Source: a virus
Virus record (IMG/VR): IMGVR_UViG_3300046468_000037
Coordinates: 1 to 38,240 of that record
Length of the DNA stretch: 38,240 nt
Strand: one strand, 5' to 3'
Shown: piece after piece, positions 1 through 9,579 of the stretch
How positions within the stretch are numbered: position 1 is the first letter of the stretch
Layout: each line of letters opens with the position of its first letter
Program-made: the position numbers and the translations under genes
Notes under the pieces: generated by a model
What the model was told of the DNA's origin: nothing
The model's database searches: none
What the model saw: the letters and a program-made list of their open reading frames with translations, nothing else

Positions 1-2597
1 GTTCCTGTCTTGCCCCTGTAAAGTGGCAATAGTCATGCGTTGGGTAGACGAAAACATAAAGCTCTTAAACTGCCCGATTGTCTTGCCTAACTCGCTGGAC
101 ATAAACAACGGCCTTTCTTGGCCCGGCTCTACAATTACTCGCCGTGACTCTTTGGCAATCATTGCGCCCCATTTTCTTTCAAGAGCAGGGTTATCCCAGT
201 TGCGGGCATTAGACAGCCACAAGCCCTCGCCTTTATCTGCGTGCTTCTTTAGCTGTTCCATCATTAATGTAGCATCAGTGTCGGTTATGCCTAGCCTCTT
301 TAAGCGCGGATCAATAATGCCTTTAAGCAAGTCATCAATAATGCTGTTTTGCATAGTTACTGCATGAAGCTGTTTGACGCTAGTTGTCCAGTAGTCCATT
401 AAGTTAATTCGACCAAACTTGTCAGTCATGCTTTGGACGCCACGCTCAAACCTTGTGGTTGGGGTTACATAGTCATCAACATCGGAGATAAGTTTAGATC
501 GCCCTTGCAACAACAGCTCCGCGCCAACTCCATATTGACGGGCTTCTTTGGCCGACATCTTGAACGCCCGCAAGTTGCTCACTAACGGAACCAAACCTTT
601 ACTAAACGTGCGACCAAATCCTTCGGCCATGAAAATACGAGCAACATCAGGAATAGAAGACGCAACCACGCCGCCCATAAAGCGCATATAGTTTAGATTG
701 CGCGCCACACGGCCAGCTCGCACCCAAGGGTTATCAGGATCAGGTATGTTGTAAACGCCACGTATGCGGTCATACATAGCTTGAAGCCTGTCTTGATCGC
801 GTTTTGATTGCTTGCCAAGCTTTATCCGCTCCGCCTCATCTTTGGCTTTTACTTGCAAAGCGGTGTAGTCGTTAGCAATTTCAGTTTTGAATCCGTCAAG
901 CGATGTTGTTTGATAGCGCCTCATCATTTCAATATCAATTGCTGTTGATCGCGCATACGAATTAGCAAGCATCTCTATGTCGTTTTCTAGGAACTCCTCA
1001 ACAAGATTGTCGGGGATGTTAAAGACGCGCTCTTTAAAGACGCCAGCCTTTTCGACGCCGTTGACCTTTCCGCCAGTCGATCCTTCGCCAATTTTCCAGT
1101 CATACGGTAAAGAGTGGTTTACTGATATCCGCTGGCTGATACGGTCGGCAATGTCTTGATAGTAGTCATCATCGGCTAGACCTGTTTCGCTGTCATATCG
1201 CGGGTCAGCTTTCTTTGTCTCATCCATCCGCAAGGCTTTTTCCCCAGCCTCACGCTGAGCTTTTGACATCGGCCCCTCAAAGCTTCGGAAGGCATCCGCT
1301 TCTGCGCGAAAACGTATATCTTCGCTTTTTAACCAGCCGCTAACCTTTGAGATAAATTGCGGCAAGTTTGCGTTAATGGCATCTTTATTCCACCGGCGAT
1401 TCAAATAAGAAACTGCGGTTGATACATCAACGTCTTCGGGAAGCAATCCAACTTCAATTGCATTCTTTTTTATGGGCTCATAAAGCTCATGGCGAAAGGC
1501 TTTTGCAGACTGGGCCGCCTCCGGAATATCAGAAACGTCACCGTTACGTAGCGCCCGAGAAACTGTTTGATTGAACTCATAAGGGCGAAGCTTGCCACCG
1601 CCATTCTTGTATTGTCGATACAACTTGTTGTGCTTTTCCAGAGCGTTAGCCAACAAACCGCGCGACAATGTAGCCTCGGATTCAACGGCGTTTGTGACGC
1701 CACCGTCCACGGCATAAGGGTTTTCAAACAAACTAGCAGTTGCTTTACGCATAGACCTTGACGCGCTTAACAGTCCCTGAGTAAGAGGGTCCCATGCGAA
1801 TGCCTTTGCTAGTATTCGCGCCGCTTTGCCGCTGATCTTAACGTCACCTAATTCTTCCATCGCACCAGCAGAAAGATCTTCTCCCGGAAGCAATTCGGGA
1901 CTAAGAACGGTATCCTTTCCTTCAGCAAGCTTTGGCTCAACATCTGTTGAATAACGAACTTGGTCAAGCTGTTCGGGTGTCTGCCTTGCTAGCGCCTTGA
2001 AAGAACTTCCTAGCGCCCCGCCTAATAACATCGAAGCGCCTACATTTATAGCTGATTCACCAAGCTCTCGCGTCATCTGGTTTCTGTGTAACGCCGCCTC
2101 AGTCACTGCGGCCTCTGCACCTGCAACACTGCCCGTGATCATGCCCGCCTTCAGTAGTCCATTGCCCGCTTTGTACGTTCCTGCAACAGCTCCGCCAATT
2201 GGGATCAACGTGAGATCGGCCATCATAATGGGAAGTCCAACAGCCGCACCCATGAAGCCAGCTTTTTCAATGGTTTCACGGTCGTTGGTTTCTTGTTGGA
2301 ATTGTGCGCGCACGGCGTTGATTTCGTCTTCGTTATCAGCGTATGCGGCATGACTAATAAACTTTTCGTTGCGCTTTTCTTCTGCCGTAAAGTAGTCATA
2401 GGGGTTGAATGATTGATCATTAACGCCATTCGGCAATCCGGGCTTGCGGCTCACAAAAGAACCAATGATATTTTCTTGTCTAAAGTAAGCCCCCGCCGTT
2501 TCAATTACCGACGGCTCATCCTCAATCTGCTCACGCGTTACAGCGTTTGACAGCTTGTTAAAAAATATAATGTCTTCATCGTAGTCTTCAAAAGGCA
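1..2597 (-). CDS. gp16-like ejection (internal virion) protein, haplotype A, C-terminus off window
   Basis: The frame is open from the ATG at 2597 to base 1 (865 codons, no stop), so the C-terminus is missing. The start MPFEDYDEDI lies immediately after the 789-aa gp15-like gene. Residues about 75-150 are rich in Gly/Ala/hydrophobic residues (GAAVGLPIMMADLTLIPIG and following), as in membrane-penetrating ejection proteins of T7-like phages. Near the visible end are LMDYWTTSVKQL and GKTIGQFKSFMF. These correspond in order and character to EAWTNAGRKAF and TIMQLKSFPITI in the 774-aa protein at 31464, while the N-terminal hydrophobic block corresponds to one in the 510-aa protein at 33775. This single chain therefore appears to cover what two genes cover at the other end of the window. 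Expected role: virion protein injected with the DNA to form a channel across the host envelope. The family call rests on position and architecture; no catalytic motif was recognised. Confidence 0.75.
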
Positions 2598-4967
2598 TTA
2601 TTGTCCTGCCTTATCTTCTTCAACCTGATCAATTAGGGCCGATTGCCGCAACGCTTCTCGCCTACCTTCACCACTCTCATAGAGTGCAGTGCCAAGATCC
2701 GCCAAGCTTTCTTGGATTACTTCCGCACCAGCACGTCTTATTCGGCTTGGCGCTTGGATTACTTTCGCCGCCGTCGATCCAACGCCTCGCAAATACTCAC
2801 TTAATATGGTTCCTTCGGGGCCATAAATATCCGTCGCAGTTGGCGTCTCACGTCCTCGCTCTTGCTGTTCCTCAAAGCGCTTAACTCTCTCAGGATACGA
2901 AGCCTCTATATCTTCTTCACGCAATTCTTTGGTAGATATTGCGCCGCCTAGCGCCTCATCAGCCACGCGCCGTGCATAAGCTTCACTAGCGTTGTAATAA
3001 CCGGAGCGAACTATTAGCTCGCCATTTTCATCTTTAACCATGACCCGATATCGCGGATTTGCTTTTGAAGCTGTGCGTCGGGTGTATTCATCGGTCAACA
3101 AGAAAATATTGTCGTTATCAAAGTTTATATCTGGGTTTTCTTGCCTGATCTCGTAACCAATCTCAGCACGTAAATATTCAACACTTCCGTTTGCATCCCC
3201 GTAATATTGCTCGGGCGCAAACATCATTCGTCCAAATGTGCTTTCGGTAAAATTGCTTTGCATAACGTCATCAGCAAATCTTTTCGCGGCGTCAACCGAA
3301 GAACCGTCAAGGTACTGAGATCTAAATAACGCACCCCATTCTCGTTGGGCGTCAGCAAAACCACGGTCACCTTCTTGTAAGCCGGTTGCACTGGTTGTCC
3401 ATTCAGCAATTTCTTTTTCGTATTCTTTTTTGATTTGATTAGTGCGAACAGAAATGCGCTCTGCGGAAGCTGGCTCTAATAACTGCTGGCTTCGCTTGTA
3501 TGCGTCAGCAGGCTCCAACCCAGCATTCATTAGCGTGATCATTTCTTGTGCGAATGCCCGCGTCGGTCCGTCAACTACTGACTCAAACTTGCCGGGCTGT
3601 TGGTCAACCATATCGACAAACTGAACTGCGGAAATAATTTGCTCGGGCTGTCCGCTCGTAATCATGCCATTTACCGAAATCTTCAATGCGTCGGGAACAC
3701 GATTAATTTTTTGAATGTACACCGCACCAGCGAGCAATTGCTGATCAACCGTACCCTCACTAAATTGTGGAGCGTAAGAATCTCGGTAATTCTCATTTAC
3801 CTCTGATTGAGTTGGGGCAAACATTGGATTGCCTTCACCCTTCAGCTTTGCCGCAAACTGTCGATTAACTTGATCGGCCTCAACCTCTGACGCAACACGC
3901 GCCCTGCTCGCCTTCCGCATCGAAGTCATTTTTGCTTCGCTTATATTGCCAAGCTCAAACTGCTCCCTTGTGAACGCATCGGTCTCTTCGGGGCTATACT
4001 TACCTTCGCCAATACCCACCTCGAAGTCCGAAACCATGATTGCGCTCGCGGTGTCTTCTTTGGTCAGTGCCTTGCTGTATCGGGTTATTTCTTGAGCAAT
4101 TTCGCCTTCAAGCTGTCTTTTCTGCTCGGGAGTCAAGCCGTCGATTGAATCTTTGACGACCATGTTGCTTAAAAACTGTTCAGCGGCTCGAACCTGTTCG
4201 CGCAAGGTTCCTGCAGTTTTAAAGAATCTTGATACCTGCCCTAGATTGCTTTGAACAATTAATCGATCTTCTAACTCATCGCGAATTTTTTGCGCTTCAT
4301 CAAGAGAAATAAATTTAACATTATCAGCTAAAACATTTTCTATTTTTGTGCGGATCGTTTCTGCTCGTGTGTCATCGGCCTCATAAACGGCTTGAGCAAG
4401 ATCATCTTTTAACATATCGAGATCTTCAGTAACCGTCGCCAAGTTGGTGTCGAAGTCTAACGCCCGCCGAGCATCCGCAATTCTTCCTCCAAGACGCATG
4501 CCCTCATCTTCAAGGCTAAGGCGTAGGTTCGCCGCCATCTCTGGTGGTAAGCCCTTGGTGACGCCACCAATATAGCCTTCCCATAGCTTATTAAACTGCT
4601 CTGGATCAGGCTCATCTGCAAACTGCTCTTCAAGCTCCATGAGCCTCTTGCGACCATCAACACGAACGCCCGAGCTATAAGCATTCAGCGCCGCTTCGTT
4701 GTATGCCTGATCGTAGATAGAGATTTGAGATAGAAAGCCCTCTCTAAGTTCTGGGGCTTCTGGCGATTCGCTATCCTTTGCGGCCTCCATACCAGACGCA
4801 ATGCCAGCCTCTTGACCGCGCTTTGTTTGAATCTTAGCGCCAACCTCAAACGCAATGTCCCCGACCTGTTCAGCCAAGCCAGAGAGAGCCTGCAAGCGTT
4901 TAGCCTGAGACGTATCTACACCTGTTGGCGTAAACCTGCCGTAGTAATCAATGCGCTTCTGAGCCAT
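2598..4967 (-). CDS. gp15-like internal virion protein, haplotype A (789 aa)
   Basis: A long, soluble, mostly helical and acidic protein placed between the gp14-like and gp16-like genes, the position of the T7 gp15-type ejection protein. It starts MAQKRIDYYGRFTPTGVDTS with a good ribosome site (AAAGGAAA). The first 43 residues are identical to those of the 678-aa protein at 35310; beyond AFEVG the two diverge strongly but keep scattered motifs such as the SIYDQ-(A/S)-(Y/F)-N stretch. It lies 11 bp downstream of the gp14-like gene and its stop abuts the next start. Likely role: part of the ejected periplasmic tube. The call rests on gene order and family architecture; no enzymatic domain was recognised. 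Confidence 0.75.
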   Translation of the reverse strand: MAQKRIDYYGRFTPTGVDTSQAKRLQALSGLAEQVGDIAFEVGAKIQTKRGQEAGIASGMEAAKDSESPEAPELREGFLSQISIYDQAYNEAALNAYSSGVRVDGRKRLMELEEQFADEPDPEQFNKLWEGYIGGVTKGLPPEMAANLRLSLEDEGMRLGGRIADARRALDFDTNLATVTEDLDMLKDDLAQAVYEADDTRAETIRTKIENVLADNVKFISLDEAQKIRDELEDRLIVQSNLGQVSRFFKTAGTLREQVRAAEQFLSNMVVKDSIDGLTPEQKRQLEGEIAQEITRYSKALTKEDTASAIMVSDFEVGIGEGKYSPEETDAFTREQFELGNISEAKMTSMRKASRARVASEVEADQVNRQFAAKLKGEGNPMFAPTQSEVNENYRDSYAPQFSEGTVDQQLLAGAVYIQKINRVPDALKISVNGMITSGQPEQIISAVQFVDMVDQQPGKFESVVDGPTRAFAQEMITLMNAGLEPADAYKRSQQLLEPASAERISVRTNQIKKEYEKEIAEWTTSATGLQEGDRGFADAQREWGALFRSQYLDGSSVDAAKRFADDVMQSNFTESTFGRMMFAPEQYYGDANGSVEYLRAEIGYEIRQENPDINFDNDNIFLLTDEYTRRTASKANPRYRVMVKDENGELIVRSGYYNASEAYARRVADEALGGAISTKELREEDIEASYPERVKRFEEQQERGRETPTATDIYGPEGTILSEYLRGVGSTAAKVIQAPSRIRRAGAEVIQESLADLGTALYESGEGRREALRQSALIDQVEEDKAGQ
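4840..4967. repeat. direct repeat, left copy (gp15-like N-terminus)
   Basis: 128 bp with about two mismatches to 37219-37346. Identity stops abruptly upstream of base 4840, marking a mosaic junction inside the gp15-like gene. Confidence 0.85.
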
Positions 4968-4978
4968 TTTATTTCCTT

Positions 4979-5431
4979 TTACTTCGGCAATAACTGCAAT
5001 GCTTTTACTGCGCCGCCTAGCAATGAGCCAGCGGCCCCAAGGTCTGTTGCCCCTGATTTTGCTTGTCGTTCTAGTGCCGATCTCCGCAAGCGTTCTGATA
5101 GGTCAATAGTCATTTCGCTAAGACCTGCTTGTCGTGCGCTTTCCAATGCCAGACTTGCTGGCGTACCTTCCCCACTAATTCCTGCGGTCGAGAGTGCCGC
5201 GACGTTAGCCGCCAATGCCCGGTTCAGCTCTTGGCGACGTTGTAGCTCTTGGCTTTGCGCCGCTAGTTCTTCCTGCTTGGCTTGCTCTTTGAGTGCTATC
5301 TCTTGAGCTTTACCAGCTTGCACCTGACCATAAGCTGATACCGCCGTTCCTGTTGCGGACAGGATTGTTGGAAGATAAGGAACTACTGCCTTACCTGCGG
5401 AAGCTAATATTGCAAATATTGGGAGAGGCAT
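4979..5431 (-). CDS. gp14-like internal virion protein, haplotype A (150 aa)
   Basis: A small Ala/Gln-rich protein with a hydrophobic N-terminus (MPLPIFAILASAGKAVVPYL), followed by a helical segment with many KxxEL/QxxEL repeats and the stretch ALSTAGISGEGTPASLALES. This layout is typical of T7 gp14-type ejection proteins of podoviruses. The ATG follows directly on the stop codon of the tail tubular B gene (TAG-ATG), so translation is probably coupled. The 140-aa protein at 37349 is its allele: the central region is nearly identical, but the N-terminal hydrophobic segment (about 10 residues longer here) and the C-terminal tail differ. Expected role: forms the outer-membrane part of the DNA-ejection channel. 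Confidence 0.8.
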   Translation of the reverse strand: MPLPIFAILASAGKAVVPYLPTILSATGTAVSAYGQVQAGKAQEIALKEQAKQEELAAQSQELQRRQELNRALAANVAALSTAGISGEGTPASLALESARQAGLSEMTIDLSERLRRSALERQAKSGATDLGAAGSLLGGAVKALQLLPK

Positions 5432-5901
5432 CTAGTTACCCTCGATCTCGTATTCAATCATCTGTATGTGCATGGGAGTAGGATCTGGACACGTAATCGT
5501 CGGCACAATATCTCTACCCCATCCGTTAATATCGTAAACATCGTCTATTATGCCACTAATAGGGACAATAGAATTGCCTGTGAGCGGAGACGTATCGCCC
5601 GATGCACCAAAAGCACGTATAGGCACAGCAAGCCCGTCAATTTCTATGCCATAAGACTCGTTTACACGCAGATTCATGCGGACAATCTTCTTGAGTCTCA
5701 TCTGATTCTGGCCAGAACCTATATTGGTGTTCAGCGGCATAGGCTTAATAGTAGGTACAAAGTTTAAGCCGACCTCATAAGTAGTTAGTGAATACACCTC
5801 ACTAGGATCTAGCGTGATTTCTCCGCCGGATACAATGTACGAAGACAAGGTATAGTTCTCATTGAAGTCGCCAAACCCTTCACGAGTAATGGCTTTGACC
5901 G
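5432..5901. repeat. direct repeat, left copy (tail tubular B 3' end)
   Basis: About 99% identical to 37771-38240 with no indels, offset 32339 bp. This sets the probable genome period if the sequence is a circular or terminally redundant assembly. Confidence 0.9.
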
Positions 5902-7987
5902 TTTCACCTTCAAAATGGTCCAGTCCGTCGATAACGCCAGCCACTTGAACACTTTTGATGGAGCAATCCATGCGGTAATCAAAGTCCCAACGCTCGATAA
6001 AGAGTCGATTCACGCTATTAACGTTACGTTCTACAGTCATAAAGAGCTGATCATCGACAACACAAACGCTTTTGATTTCTCCGCCGGTTGTCCACCGCGT
6101 AAACCCGTTGATATCTTGGCTTCTCAGGGTGTTAAGAACCGTTCCTGTACCGTCCTCATTGACAATAAATAGCCAGTTAGCGTCGTCACTTGCAGTACCC
6201 GCTAGGAGCGCCATATCAACCGGCTGCTTGATTAAATGAGAGGCCAGTACCGACCTATCGTCCGTGGTGTAAGCGTCCTCGTTGAACGAATACAGGAAGC
6301 CCAGAAGAGACTTGCCGTGCCGGTCCACAAAAATGGTAGATCCGTCGACATCTTGGACCTCAATATTCCTTGCGCCGTGCGATGTCTGTGGCTGGATGTT
6401 GATCGAGCTAGGAGTGACCGGCTTACTCGTTACAGCAAACTCTGCGCCAGAGGTAAATATCTGCAAGTTTCTGCCGGGATAAACGTCAACAATGTCATTC
6501 AGCTTGCGCGCTGAGATGGTTGCAAAGATTGCCTCGTCGTCATCCCCGTCATCTATGTCGAAGTCAAAGAATGCGCCGGTCTTAGACATGAAAACTGATT
6601 GCGGTTTGGATCGAGTGCCGCCAAGTACCAATCGGCCTTCGTAAAAACACGCGCTCTTTGGATATCCACGGGTTGCAGACCAAACATCTTCTTTACGCGG
6701 AGAGCCTGATTGCGTCTTGGCAAACTCAACAGTATTAGTTGCAGTACCTTCTGTTACGAATGCAGAAAACAATTCAAACGCCTTTGCTGATTCGCCAGAT
6801 ATAGTGATCGTATATTGTCTATCGCCAAGAGCGCCAGCCGTCACAGATACGCCCGTTTCACCAAAAACAGGCATCTCTTGCAGGTTCTTCTGGATGTTAA
6901 ATACCGTAGCACTTTGCTCATCCGCAGTGCCATCACCGGCAAAAGTAATCTGCTTTGATATAACAGACTCAACATCAATCTCAAAACGGTCGCCGACCTC
7001 CCAGTCATGGCCTGATCCATGTTGTAAAGTCATTATCTGGATTTCATCTTGCGGCGTAGGGCTTAGTGCATCGTCAAAGTCATATTGAGGTATGTTGGTG
7101 AATGGGATGTTATCCAAAAACCAATCATCATCGGTGCCAAGGTTTACAAGACGCATTGGCTCAAAGTTACCGAAGATCAAGATTACATTCTCAATCGGAG
7201 CAACACGTATGCTCTCAATGTCGGACGATGAAAGGCCGGTATATGTAGGCTTGATGTCCGCAACTCTTGTGGTCTGTATGTTCAAACCAACAAGTTGAGA
7301 ACGGAAGATCGCTATGTTGTCCCGTGTAAACTCGATAAGGTAGTGCCGGTCGTCCTCAACACTCATATCCACTAGGCGAGGAGTGCTTAAGATTGCTGAT
7401 TCTTGATACAAAGACAGCCCAGCGATTGTGACTGTGGCCGATCCCAAGTCAGTAGAGCCAACGCGAGCAAGACGCCAATAACGCGCTGTCTGATCAACCA
7501 ATAAGCGGAAGTTTTGCGGGTTAGTTCCGATCAAAGCAACGTCTTCTGCGTCGGTGTAGGTTACATCGTCGGTAGAATATTGAACCTTAAACTCTGTGCT
7601 GGTGCCGCTAGACAGGCTGATCTGCCGAATGTCTATAAACTTGATCGCCTGATCGGATGACAAGTCCATCTTCGCCACAACATACGGATCATTCGTACCG
7701 ATTGCTGTAGTTGTCGAGGTTGTCGTGGTGTCATCGTCGTCATTGAGTACAGAAGCCGTACCGCCATTGGGCATGGTGTACGTGGGAGACATCTTTGTAA
7801 GGCCCTTAACGCACTCAGTAATGAACTCAGTGCCGGGTCTGCGTCTCAAGCCGCCCTGCGGGACAATTACGACGTTATCAGCCGTCTCAACAGCTTGATA
7901 ATACTGATTGATATCAATACGGCCTTTCAGTAACGGAGAGACTTCTCCGCTAACGAAGCTCGATTGAATGAATCGAGTCTTGGCCAT
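5432..7987 (-). CDS. tail tubular protein B / tail nozzle (851 aa)
   Basis: The N-terminus (IQSSFVSGEVSPLLKGRID, then NVVIVPQGGLRRRPGTEFI) is the hallmark start of the podovirus tail nozzle protein (T7 gp12-like). The protein builds the distal tail tube below the gp11-like ring. After the start there is an Asp/Thr-rich linker (NDDDDTTTTSTTT, about residues 83-95), followed by about 100 residues ending near YWRLARVGSTDLGSATV that look like an inserted beta-sandwich (discoidin/F5-8 type). The start overlaps the stop of the tail tubular A gene by one base (TAATG), with GAGGT as ribosome site. Its C-terminal 156 codons are repeated almost exactly at the right end of the window. Confidence 0.88.
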   Translation of the reverse strand: MAKTRFIQSSFVSGEVSPLLKGRIDINQYYQAVETADNVVIVPQGGLRRRPGTEFITECVKGLTKMSPTYTMPNGGTASVLNDDDDTTTTSTTTAIGTNDPYVVAKMDLSSDQAIKFIDIRQISLSSGTSTEFKVQYSTDDVTYTDAEDVALIGTNPQNFRLLVDQTARYWRLARVGSTDLGSATVTIAGLSLYQESAILSTPRLVDMSVEDDRHYLIEFTRDNIAIFRSQLVGLNIQTTRVADIKPTYTGLSSSDIESIRVAPIENVILIFGNFEPMRLVNLGTDDDWFLDNIPFTNIPQYDFDDALSPTPQDEIQIMTLQHGSGHDWEVGDRFEIDVESVISKQITFAGDGTADEQSATVFNIQKNLQEMPVFGETGVSVTAGALGDRQYTITISGESAKAFELFSAFVTEGTATNTVEFAKTQSGSPRKEDVWSATRGYPKSACFYEGRLVLGGTRSKPQSVFMSKTGAFFDFDIDDGDDDEAIFATISARKLNDIVDVYPGRNLQIFTSGAEFAVTSKPVTPSSINIQPQTSHGARNIEVQDVDGSTIFVDRHGKSLLGFLYSFNEDAYTTDDRSVLASHLIKQPVDMALLAGTASDDANWLFIVNEDGTGTVLNTLRSQDINGFTRWTTGGEIKSVCVVDDQLFMTVERNVNSVNRLFIERWDFDYRMDCSIKSVQVAGVIDGLDHFEGETVKAITREGFGDFNENYTLSSYIVSGGEITLDPSEVYSLTTYEVGLNFVPTIKPMPLNTNIGSGQNQMRLKKIVRMNLRVNESYGIEIDGLAVPIRAFGASGDTSPLTGNSIVPISGIIDDVYDINGWGRDIVPTITCPDPTPMHIQMIEYEIEGN

Positions 7988-8547
7988 TAGTACCTCACAT
8001 TAGCAAATGGGTTGCTCTTAATAGGCTGCTGAGGATGCTGCTGAGAGTCCGTGTAACGCGCCATACGGGACGCATTTACGTACGCTCCGGCCATCTCTTG
8101 CCTAGCTGTAGAGCTGTCTCTGATGCTTGCAGCGAAGTCCATAGCCAATGCGTACTCAATCATCTTGGCAAAGTATGGAGGCCACTCATCTTCTGGTGCT
8201 TTGTGCGTGTAATCAGCATACAGAGCGCCACTAGAGTTGCTGTACAGCTTATCGCCATACACTTTGTAGTGGTTGTCAGGAGAAACAGTGATAAGAAAGA
8301 TCAAATCGGTTGGGAGCTGGTACATGCTTGCCCATTGATTTGTATCTACAGGCGGGTCAGCCAGCTTTGAGAGCTGTATTAACTTGCGTGAAAAGCCCCA
8401 TCGGTACTTTGACAGCTCGTTTTCTACGATACCGTCATACAAGTTGTTAGCAACTGTCTCTCGCCGTGATCCACCAGTAAGTGAATTAATCGGAGTATCC
8501 CCGATCAGAATAAGCGCGTTGCTAATTAAGTCGATCTTGCTCGCCAT
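7987..8547 (-). CDS. tail tubular protein A (186 aa)
   Basis: The N-terminal ISNALILIGDTPINSL and the central LYDGIVENELSKYRWGFSRK are typical of T7 gp11-like tail tubular A proteins, which form the adaptor ring between portal and nozzle. The length (186 aa) fits the family. The gene follows the capsid after a hairpin terminator and is coupled by a one-base overlap to tail tubular B. The start is the ATG at 8547, preceded by CCGGGTGGGTT. Nothing unusual was seen. Confidence 0.88.
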   Translation of the reverse strand: MASKIDLISNALILIGDTPINSLTGGSRRETVANNLYDGIVENELSKYRWGFSRKLIQLSKLADPPVDTNQWASMYQLPTDLIFLITVSPDNHYKVYGDKLYSNSSGALYADYTHKAPEDEWPPYFAKMIEYALAMDFAASIRDSSTARQEMAGAYVNASRMARYTDSQQHPQQPIKSNPFANVRY

Positions 8548-8567
8548 AACCCACCCGGAAATAGAAT

Positions 8568-8583
8568 GGCCCCCGAAGGGGCC
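8568..8583 (-). terminator. hairpin with UUCG loop just after the capsid gene
   Basis: On the minus strand GGCCCC-TTCG-GGGGCC forms a perfect 6-bp GC stem with a UUCG tetraloop, 10 bases after the capsid stop codon. It is followed by ATTCTATTTCC, a weak T-rich tail, so termination would be partial. The placement matches the partial terminator that follows the major capsid gene in T7, which raises capsid mRNA above that of tail genes. The structure is seen in the sequence; the function is inferred. Confidence 0.6.
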
Positions 8584-8592
8584 GGATAAGAC

Positions 8593-9426
8593 TTATGCAG
8601 TCTTGTCGTACTGGACTTTAACCAAGCCACCTTCGTCACGTACAACAGAACCAGCCTTGAGCATACCGTTAGTAAGCCAAGAAGTTTTCTGTGGTACATA
8701 GTTGATCTCAGTCTTCATGTCGATACCGATGGCAAGGCCAACAGAAGGACGCTGGAAGAACCAAGAATCAACGACGTTAGAAGCCTCAGTAAGGCCGCCT
8801 TCCGCACGAGTCTCAAGGATGATGAACTGGAAGCCAACAAGAGTGTTGATCTCACCAGATACAAGAGCCTTGACTGCCTGATAGTCGCCTGAAGTTGCTT
8901 TCTCGTCGCTCAAAAGACCGCCAAGACCGCCAGCTTCAATAACAGCGAACAGCTCAGTGTTAGGTACGCCCTGATCACGAAGCTCAACTTGCGCTGAGTT
9001 TACCTTAGCGATAGTTAAGTTAGTGCCACCTGCTGCAACAGCAGTTGTCAGGGGAGTACATGCGTCCATCGCGTCGATGACAAGCTGGTCACAACGACGA
9101 CCCAAGGCACCAGCAATTGTAGTTGCCAGCTCTTGCTTCTCGTCAAAGTTTACGTCTTGTGCGTCGAAGATGTCGGTGTACTCAGGAGCGTTCCAGTTTG
9201 CGAGAGTCGCAGTCTTGAACGCGTGTCCTACGTCCATTGGATCAACATCAGCCGAGCTAGTCTTTTGATTAGCAAGGCCTTTGCCCATACGACGGAACTT
9301 GTAGGTGTCACCTACTACGTTGTTTCGGAGTGTGACAGCGTTTTTGAGCAAGCCAGCGTTCGCATAAGCGTGCTTCACCATGCTGTCAAATTCAGTTACC
9401 GCTACTGCGGAGAGATTAATTGACAT
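8593..9426 (-). CDS. major capsid protein, HK97-fold (277 aa)
   Basis: A 277-aa protein starting MSINLSAVAVTEFDSMVKHA, with a strong ribosome site (GAGGAGACTGAATC before the ATG). Internal stretches such as YKFRRMGKG, NWNAPEYTDIFDAQDVN and RPSVGLAIGIDMKTEINYVP match the N4gp56/P22-gp5-like capsid type found in many podoviruses. It sits directly after the scaffold gene and before tail tubular A, as expected. It has its own candidate promoter (9552-9579), a long structured leader and a downstream terminator, so it is probably the most highly expressed gene. There is no protease or propeptide signature. Confidence 0.88.
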   Translation of the reverse strand: MSINLSAVAVTEFDSMVKHAYANAGLLKNAVTLRNNVVGDTYKFRRMGKGLANQKTSSADVDPMDVGHAFKTATLANWNAPEYTDIFDAQDVNFDEKQELATTIAGALGRRCDQLVIDAMDACTPLTTAVAAGGTNLTIAKVNSAQVELRDQGVPNTELFAVIEAGGLGGLLSDEKATSGDYQAVKALVSGEINTLVGFQFIILETRAEGGLTEASNVVDSWFFQRPSVGLAIGIDMKTEINYVPQKTSWLTNGMLKAGSVVRDEGGLVKVQYDKTA

Positions 9427-9571
9427 GATTCAGTCTCCTCTATGTCAAATGTATAACAATGATTAAGAGGTTTTGGACTGAGTACCCGGCAGTCGGTCAG
9501 TCGTTCAACCTAAAACTACCGGGCCTTGTGAAAGGGGTATCCGATCTCGCTATGATACCACAAGTTGTGTG
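9427..9571 (-). other. capsid 5' leader, highly structured
   Basis: This is a 145-bp gap between scaffold and capsid with no credible ORF. On the minus strand it holds CCCGGTAG pairing with CTGCCGGG (one G-U) and, mutually exclusive with it, GACTGA pairing with TCAGTC in the overlapping region 9470-9502. Neither stem is followed by a T-run, so they look like mRNA leader structures (stability or translation control) rather than a terminator. Confidence 0.45.
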
Positions 9572-9579
9572 TTAGCCAA
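9552..9579 (-). promoter_or_regulatory. candidate capsid promoter with internal palindrome
   Basis: On the minus strand TTGGCT (9574-9579) is followed after 16 bp by TATCAT (9552-9557). Inside the spacer, one base before TATCAT, lies the palindrome CACAAGTTGTG (9559-9569). The -35-like box overlaps the scaffold stop codon. The same arrangement occurs at 15313-15339, so this is not likely to be chance. It may be a sigma-70 promoter with an activator or repressor site, or a phage-specific promoter. Confidence 0.5.

Noticed and set aside
4812-5306. A 164-codon plus-strand frame across the gp15/gp14-like genes
   Set aside because: It spans two well supported minus-strand genes and has low-complexity composition typical of antisense frames.
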